Shown here piece by piece: positions 1 through 5,400 of a DNA stretch of 7,234 nucleotides (its first letter is position 1; every line of letters starts with the position of its first letter). This stretch comes from Geobacter sp. (GTDB taxonomy: Bacteria > Desulfobacterota > Desulfuromonadia > Geobacterales > DSM-12255): contig VEOV01000357.1 in NCBI GenBank assembly GCA_012026855.1, positions 1-7,234 of the forward strand. The letters are read 5' to 3'. Below the pieces are notes generated by a model, which made no database searches, was not told the DNA's origin, and worked only from the letters and a program-made list of their open reading frames with translations. The translations under genes and the position numbers were made by a program.

Positions 1-1095
1 GACATTAAGGAGCAGCCCCTTCTGATGGCCGGCCTTGACAATGTCGCCCCCAGGGATATGGAGACCCATGCCGATCATCAGGCCGATGCCGCGCACCTCC
101 TTGACCAGGGCCGGATGCTTCTTCTGCAGTGATTCCAGCTCCCCCAGCAGGTATTCCCCCATCTCTTCGGCCCGGTTGAGGATGCCGTCTTCCAGCAGCA
201 CCCGGACCGTTGCCAGCGCTGCGGCGCAGACCAGGGGGTTGCCGCCGAAGGTTGAGCCGTGGGTGCCGGGGACAAAGGCCTGGGCAATCTCTTCCCTGGC
301 CAGCATGGTGCCGATGGGGGCGCCGCCGGCCAAGGCTTTTGCCAGGGTCATGATGTCCGGGGTGATGCCGAAATGCTCGTGGGCAAAGAGTTTGCCGGTC
401 CGCCCCATCCCAACCTGGACTTCATCGAGGATCAGCAGCAGGTTATGCTGGTCGCACAGCTCCCGCACTTTCTGCAGGTAGTCAGCTGCAGGGATATTGA
501 TGCCCCCTTCACCCTGGATCGGCTCCAGCATGACGGCGCAGGTGTTTTCGTCGATGGCGGCTGCCATGGCGTCGATGTCGTTGAACGGTACGTGGCTGAA
601 GCCGTGCAGCAGCGGGTCGAAGAAGCGCTGCACCTTCTCCTGGCCGGTGGCCGAGACGGTGGCCATGGTCCTGCCATGGAACGAGTCGGCGGCGGTGATG
701 ATGCCGTAGCGCTCCGGCCGGCCGGCCACATCGCGGCTATACTTTCTGGCCAGCTTGATGGCAGCCTCGTTGGCCTCGGCGCCGGAGTTGCAGAAGAAGG
801 CCCGGTCGGCAAAGGAGTGGCTGCAGAGCAGCTCCGCCAGCTCGATCTGCTGGGGGATCTGGTAGTAGTTGGAGCAGTGGATCAGGGTGGCGGCCTGCTC
901 CTGGATCGCCTTGACCACCTTGGGATGGCAGTGCCCCAGGTTGTTGACCGCCACGCCGGCGAGGAAGTCGAGGTACTGCTTGCCGGCGGCATCCCAGAGC
1001 CGGCAGCCTTCGCCCCGTATCGGGACGATCGGGTATCTGCCGTAGGTCTTCATGATGCATTTATCTGATTTTTCAATCCATTGGGCTGAATTCAT
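1..1095 (-). CDS. argD: Acetylornithine aminotransferase, 3' end cut off by the window
   Basis: PLP-dependent class III aminotransferase. It converts N-acetylglutamate semialdehyde plus glutamate to N-acetylornithine plus 2-oxoglutarate, the fourth step of cytoplasmic arginine synthesis. The frame read from the ATG at 1095 gives 365 codons with no stop; the family is usually about 390-400 residues, so only the C-terminal tail is missing. Visible family motifs are NSGAEANEAAIKLAR (residues 103-117, cofactor phosphate region), SFHGRT (138-143), LDEVQVGMGRTG (223-234, with D224 expected to bind the pyridine nitrogen) and LAKALAGGAPIG (251-262, with K253 as the probable Schiff-base lysine). GSTFGGNP (280-287) is also typical. 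The start is chosen because its ATG overlaps the argB stop (ATGA) and has GGAG 8 nt upstream. The next in-frame ATG (residue 15) would cut conserved N-terminal sequence. Some ArgD enzymes also act as succinyldiaminopimelate aminotransferases, which cannot be judged here. Position 228 is Val where the family usually has Thr (DEVQTG). Confidence 0.96.
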   Translation of the reverse strand, partial: MNSAQWIEKSDKCIMKTYGRYPIVPIRGEGCRLWDAAGKQYLDFLAGVAVNNLGHCHPKVVKAIQEQAATLIHCSNYYQIPQQIELAELLCSHSFADRAFFCNSGAEANEAAIKLARKYSRDVAGRPERYGIITAADSFHGRTMATVSATGQEKVQRFFDPLLHGFSHVPFNDIDAMAAAIDENTCAVMLEPIQGEGGINIPAADYLQKVRELCDQHNLLLILDEVQVGMGRTGKLFAHEHFGITPDIMTLAKALAGGAPIGTMLAREEIAQAFVPGTHGSTFGGNPLVCAAALATVRVLLEDGILNRAEEMGEYLLGELESLQKKHPALVKEVRGIGLMIGMGLHIPGGDIVKAGHQKGLLLNV

Positions 1096-1970
1096 TGGGT
1101 AATCTCCGTTCCTACGCCGACGTCGGTAAAAATCTCCAGCAGCACGGCGTGCTTCACCCGGCCATCGACGATGTAGGCCTTTTTTGCCCCTTCCTTGAGG
1201 GCGTCGACGCAGCACTCCACCTTGGGGATCATGCCGCCGGAAATGGTGCCGTCGTCGATCATGCGGGTAACGTCCGCCAAGGGAATGCTGCTGATGAGGT
1301 TGCCGTCCTTCCCCTTCACTCCGGAGACATCGGTCAGCAGCATCAGCTTTTCGGCATGGAGCGCCCCGGCAACCTTGCCGGCCACCAGGTCGGCATTGAC
1401 ATTGTAGCTCTCGCCGTTGGCTCCCACACCCACTGGAGCGATTACCGGCAGGAACTTGCCATGCTCCAGGGTCTGGATGATCTCCTGGTTCACCTTGATG
1501 ACATTGCCCACATAGCCGATGTCTACCGTTTCCACAGTGCCGTCGTCGTTTTTGATCTCCTGGAGCATCTTCTCGCAGAGGAGCAGGTTGCCGTCCTTGC
1601 CGGAAAGCCCCACGGCCCGGCCGCCATGCTGGTTGAGGTAGCCGACCACCTCTTTGTTCACCTGGCCGGTGAGCACCATTTCCACCACCTTCATGGTCTC
1701 CTCATCGGTGACCCGCATGCCGCGGACGAATTCAGAGACAATGCCGTAGCGTTTCAAGGTGTCGTTGATCTGCGGGCCGCCGCCATGGACGACCACCACA
1801 TTGATCCCCAGGGAACGGAGCAGGATGACGTCGAGGGCGAAAGACTCCTTGAGTGCCTCGTCAGCCATGGCGTGACCGCCGTACTTGATGACAATGGTCT
1901 TGCCGGAAAAACGTCTGATGTAAGGCAACGCCTCCATCAGGGTATTTGCCTTGGCGATGAACTCCTGCAT
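1092..1970 (-). CDS. argB: Acetylglutamate kinase, arginine-sensitive type
   Basis: Amino acid kinase family enzyme. It phosphorylates N-acetyl-L-glutamate with ATP, the second and usually controlling step of cytoplasmic arginine synthesis. It is complete at 292 residues, normal for the long form. Motifs are KYGGHAM (29-35, with K29 the expected catalytic lysine), VHGGGPQI (61-68, glycine-rich substrate and phosphate loop), GLSGKDG (121-127), YNVNAD (189-194), LLTDVSGV (211-218, nucleotide site) and GGMIPKV (245-251, with K250 expected to stabilise the transition state). An extra N-terminal helix before K29, containing LPYIRRFSGK (15-24), and the C-terminal HAVLLEIFTDVGVGTEI (274-290) match the arginine-binding features of hexameric, feedback-inhibited enzymes. 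Short E. coli-type enzymes lack the N-terminal helix. The ATG at 1970 has GAGGT 6 nt upstream. The gene is probably first in an arg operon, followed by overlapping argD. Confidence 0.97.
   Translation of the reverse strand: MQEFIAKANTLMEALPYIRRFSGKTIVIKYGGHAMADEALKESFALDVILLRSLGINVVVVHGGGPQINDTLKRYGIVSEFVRGMRVTDEETMKVVEMVLTGQVNKEVVGYLNQHGGRAVGLSGKDGNLLLCEKMLQEIKNDDGTVETVDIGYVGNVIKVNQEIIQTLEHGKFLPVIAPVGVGANGESYNVNADLVAGKVAGALHAEKLMLLTDVSGVKGKDGNLISSIPLADVTRMIDDGTISGGMIPKVECCVDALKEGAKKAYIVDGRVKHAVLLEIFTDVGVGTEITQ
1104..1107 (-). promoter_or_regulatory. Ribosome binding site of argD, inside the argB 3' end
   Basis: The minus strand reads GGAG with an 8-nt gap to the argD ATG at 1095. The site lies within the last codons of argB, and the argB TGA and argD ATG share bases. 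Ribosomes finishing argB could therefore restart directly on argD, which is translational coupling. The site and overlap are seen directly; the coupling is inferred. Confidence 0.75.
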
Positions 1971-1976
1971 GACAGT

Positions 1977-1981
1977 ACCTC
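1977..1981 (-). promoter_or_regulatory. Ribosome binding site of argB
   Basis: The minus strand reads GAGGT ending 6 nt before the argB ATG at 1970. It supports this ATG over the next in-frame one (residue 12), which would remove most of the N-terminal helix typical of the arginine-sensitive form. Confidence 0.75.
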
Positions 1982-2011
1982 GGGATCTGGGATTTAGCCG
2001 GAAAAAAAGAA

Positions 2012-2039
2012 ACTATAGCAAAAAAATGCAAATAATCAA
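2012..2039 (-). promoter_or_regulatory. Sigma70-type promoter for argBD
   Basis: On the minus strand a -35-like TTGATT (2039-2034) is followed by a 16-nt T-rich spacer and the -10 hexamer TATAGT (2017-2012). The -10 is preceded by TG one base upstream (TGC, 2020-2018), giving an extended -10. Transcription would start near 2005, leaving a leader of roughly 35 nt that contains the argB ribosome binding site. Both hexamers are close to consensus and the placement in the gap before argB is right. It has not been tested, and a weak overlapping operator cannot be excluded. Confidence 0.65.
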
Positions 2040-2086
2040 TGCTGGAGAGGGGTTTGGCCGGATTTTCGTGAAATAAACTGCGGGGT

Positions 2087-2117
2087 GCCGGAGGGGAACA
2101 GGCCATTCCCCTCCGGC
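2087..2117 (-). terminator. Perfect 12-bp hairpin after the large gene, probable terminator
   Basis: Bases 2087-2098 and 2106-2117 pair perfectly (12 bp, mostly G-C) around a 7-nt loop. The hairpin begins 19 bases after the stop of the large gene and lies upstream of the argB promoter, which is where a transcription stop is expected. Neither strand has a clear uninterrupted T-run right after the stem. On the minus strand the stem is followed by ACCCCGCAGTTTATTT, so a classical intrinsic terminator is not fully satisfied. It could instead be a 3'-end stabilising structure or work with another factor. Confidence 0.55.
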
Positions 2118-2135
2118 CATTATCTGCCTTGCCAA

Positions 2136-2441
2136 CTATTTTATGGTGAGATAGGTCACAGTGACGCTGCCGCTTCCCACGGTCATGGTGCCGGTAAGGC
2201 CGACGTTCTCAAGCGTCAGGCTGCCGGACTGAACAGTCAGGTTGCCGTTCAGCGGGGTAATGCCGGTGATTGAGCTGAGATTGCTGTCGTAGCCCCCCTT
2301 GATGGTAAGCGCCGCACTGTTGGACAGGGTCAGATTTTCACTCAGCGCGGTTGCCGCGAGCCTTATGGTGTTGCCGCTTCCGGCCGCATTGAGGGCGTGC
2401 TGCAGGAAGCTGTAGTAACTCCCCCCATCGATTTTGAGCGG
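2136..2441 (-). other. C-terminal beta-helix-like tail
   Basis: The last 101 residues contain SFLQHALNAAGSGNTIRL, then short beta-rungs (LTLSNSAALTIKGGYDS, LTVQSGSLTLENVGL, MTVGSGSVTVTYLTIK) of alternating hydrophobic and small polar residues, as in right-handed parallel beta-helices. The GGYDS phrase is typical of such tails. The protein ends in the last rung without a hydrophobic anchor or a basic tail. Confidence 0.5.
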
Positions 2442-5400
2442 CCCGCCAATATTGTTGGCAACTGAGCCGCCGCTGATATAGGCCGTATTGCCGGCCCGGT
2501 CGCGCAGCCACAAGGGGCTACCGGTCATGACGTAGGTGGTGGCGGGCTGCCAGTTGCTGCCGTTAAACGACATCTCCAACTGCCCGCAGATACTCGGGTA
2601 GCTTCTTTCAAAGCAGTAGCTCATTGAATCTCTTGCGTCCAGTACCCAAAGGCCGAAATAAAGCGCCAGACTGGCAGTTGGTGGTGTGCGGTAAACGTTG
2701 ACAGTAATTCCTGAATATGGAGTTTCAATTAAACCCTCGCTGGTGGTTGCCCGGCTTTTGATGGTGTAACTCTTTGCAGTCGGGAGGGGAATAGATGCGC
2801 TCCAGGAGGTTGTGCCGGTGGCGGCCTGCCATGTGAAGCCATTGTCTGAGGAGACTTCTACCAGGGATACAGTGCAACCATTGCAGGTGGCAGTGCCGGA
2901 CAGTGCTACGCTGGTGTCGTTGGTGTAGAAACCGGTAGCAGGCGAGGTGATGGTTGAAGTTAGGCTAAAGGGGGTGATGTAGTTAGAGGGACTTGATGCT
3001 GTTCCGGTGCCGTTGCCATTGGTGGCGGTGACCGTGAAGGTGTAGGCAGTGCCATTGGTCAGGCCGGTGACAATGATCGGGCTGGCTGCACCGGAAGCGG
3101 TTATGCCACCAGGTGCCGAAATTACGGTGTAGCCGGTTATGGCGCTGCCGCCGTTTGAGGCCGGAGCCGTGAAGGAGACCGTTGCCTGGCCATTGCCGGC
3201 GGCTGCCGTCACGCCGGTAGGTGCGCCGGGGAGTGCATAGGTGAAGGTAGCCGTGACGCTACGCGCCTGGCTCATGGTGACGCTGCAGCTGCCGCTGCCG
3301 CTGCAGTCGCCGGACCAGCCGGCAAAGACAGAGCCATTGTCCGGGGTGGCGGTTAGGGTAACCGTAATGTTTGATGAGAATGTGGCCGTGGCGGTGCTGT
3401 CTGAGGGCTGCAGGGCGATACCGGCCGGCGTGCTGGTAATCCGGCCGTTGCCGCTGCCTGCGGACTGTTTGGCCACCGTGAGGCTGGCACAAGGTACGTT
3501 ATTGTCCAGGCGGTAGAGCTGCTGTTGGCCACTGGGGAGGGAGACTGAATAAGCGACATCGCCGCAGTTGTTCAGGTCCACTCCCATGACACCGTTATTG
3601 GTAGTCAGCAATGTACCCCGCACACTGGAAACCAGCCGGTTCACCCAGAGAGGTCCGCTTGCGTCACCCTCGTTCCAGACTATCTCGCCGCTGTCATTGA
3701 TTGCCGGACTCCACTGATTACTGGAAGAATTCGCCACTTTTACCGGGGTTAAACTGCCTGTTCCCAGCTTGTAAACCTGCATAGACGGTTGTGCTGACTG
3801 GTCGAATTTGCTGTAGACGATGTCGCCCCGGTTGTTGATATGGGGAGAATTATAATCCGTGTCATTGCCGGTCAGCGGCCCAAGTACGCTGGAAATAATC
3901 TGGCAGCGATTGCTACTGTCACACTGGCTCCAGACCACTTCACCCCGGTCGTTGATGTCGGCTCCGTGGAACCAGAACGGGGTCGTGGCCAGGGTGACCG
4001 TTTGCCCCCCGATGGTTCCCCGCAGGGTGTTTCCGTTCTCGACCCAGACCACGTCGCCAAGGCTGTTGATGGCCGGATCGGAATATGTAGTTGGCGGAGA
4101 GGTGAGTTGGCCCCGCAAAGACGAGTAGATTTGGGTTGACCAGTTCCCTTGATCGTACAGGTTCAGACCCCAGACGATCTCCCCGAGGGAATTCATGGAA
4201 ATGCCGCCATAAAGGTTGCCACTTGTTACCATCTCCGGGCAGGGGCCGACGCCGCAGTTGTAGCTGTATTTGCTGAGCGATACGCTGTAGCCGAACCTGC
4301 CGCCTGCTGCCTCGATCTTCAGGTAGTAGCTATCGGTGTAGCCAGCCCGCATCTTGATACCCAATGGGTTGGTGGCGGTAGGTCCGGAAAGGAGAGTCCC
4401 CTGGCTATCGTAAAGGCCGATGGTCAAGGTGTTGGGCGGGGTCCGGTCATAGTTGACCAATATCTGCAGGGTGTCGGCGGCAACTGCCTCGAACCGGTAC
4501 CACTCCACCGGGTTGGCTGTTCCGTCCGCTACTCCGGTGAAGATGTCGCCAAGCGCCACCGGTGCTGCCTGGGCCTGGGTGGTATGGGCAACCGTGGAGC
4601 TGGCACATGGGGCGCTATTGCCGAGGCGGTAAAGCTGCGGTTTTTGGCCGCTGTGGAGGAGGACGGAATAGGCAATATCGCCGCAGTCGTTTAAATCCAT
4701 TGCACCAAGTTCGTTACCGGTAGTCAGCAATGTACCACGCACGCTGGAAACCAGCCGGTTCACTAAGAGAGGGCCGCTTACATCAATCTCGTTCCAGACT
4801 ATTTCGCCGCTGTCATTTATTGCCGGATACCACTGATTATTGGAGGAATCCATCACTTTTACCGGGGTCAAACTGCCTGTTTCCAGCTTGTAGATTTGAT
4901 TTGTCGACTGCGCTGCTTGGTCTAATTTACTGTAGACGATGTCGCCCCGGTTGTTGATATGAGGGAGGTTGTATCGCGCATCATTTGCGGTCAGCGGCCC
5001 GCGTACGCTGGAGAAAATCTGGCAGTTACTGTTGCCGTCACACTGGCTCCAAACCACCTCACCACGGTTGTTGATGTCGACTCCGTTGAACCAGAACGGG
5101 GTCGTGGCCAGAGTGACCGTTTGTCCTCCGATTGTTCCCCGCAAGGTGTTGCCGTTCTCAACCCAGACCATGTCGCCAAGGCTGTTGATGGCCGGAGTTT
5201 CAAGGCTCCCAGGCGGGTTGGTAATCTGACCACGCAGCGAGGAGTAGAGTTGGGTTGACCAGCTTCCCTGATCGTACAGGTTCTGACCCCAGACGATCTC
5301 CCCGAGGGAATTCATGGAAATGCCGCCATAAAGGTCGCCACTGGTTACCAGATCTCCCGGCAACGGAGAAATGGTATAAGTTGCGGTTTGAATTGTTTCG

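Larger units (their letters stand above)
1971..2135. other. Intergenic gap between the large gene and argB
   Basis: 165 bases without a coding region on either strand. The gap holds the hairpin at 2087-2117, the promoter at 2012-2039 and the argB ribosome binding site. Runs of A on the plus strand (2002-2008, 2020-2026) make it AT-rich relative to its surroundings. No tRNA or other RNA gene is evident. Confidence 0.8.

Noticed and set aside
259..1068. Long plus-strand open frame opposite argD
   Set aside because: It is the antisense of a clear aminotransferase, the translation has no recognisable motif, and GC-rich codons commonly keep the opposite strand open.
1095..1997. 300-codon plus-strand open frame opposite argB
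   Set aside because: It mirrors argB almost exactly, and its protein is unlike any family I recognise. argB itself is unambiguous.
2022..2040. Possible ArgR operator overlapping the promoter
   Set aside because: The AT-rich TTGATTATTTGCAT stretch only loosely resembles an ARG box and lacks the paired TGAAT/ATTCA halves, so it is not supported.
4149..4694. Plus-strand open frame of 181 codons within the large gene, and several shorter ones nearby
   Set aside because: Antisense shadows of the repeat protein. Similar shadows at 3840-4139 and 4959-5258 arise because the underlying DNA is duplicated.
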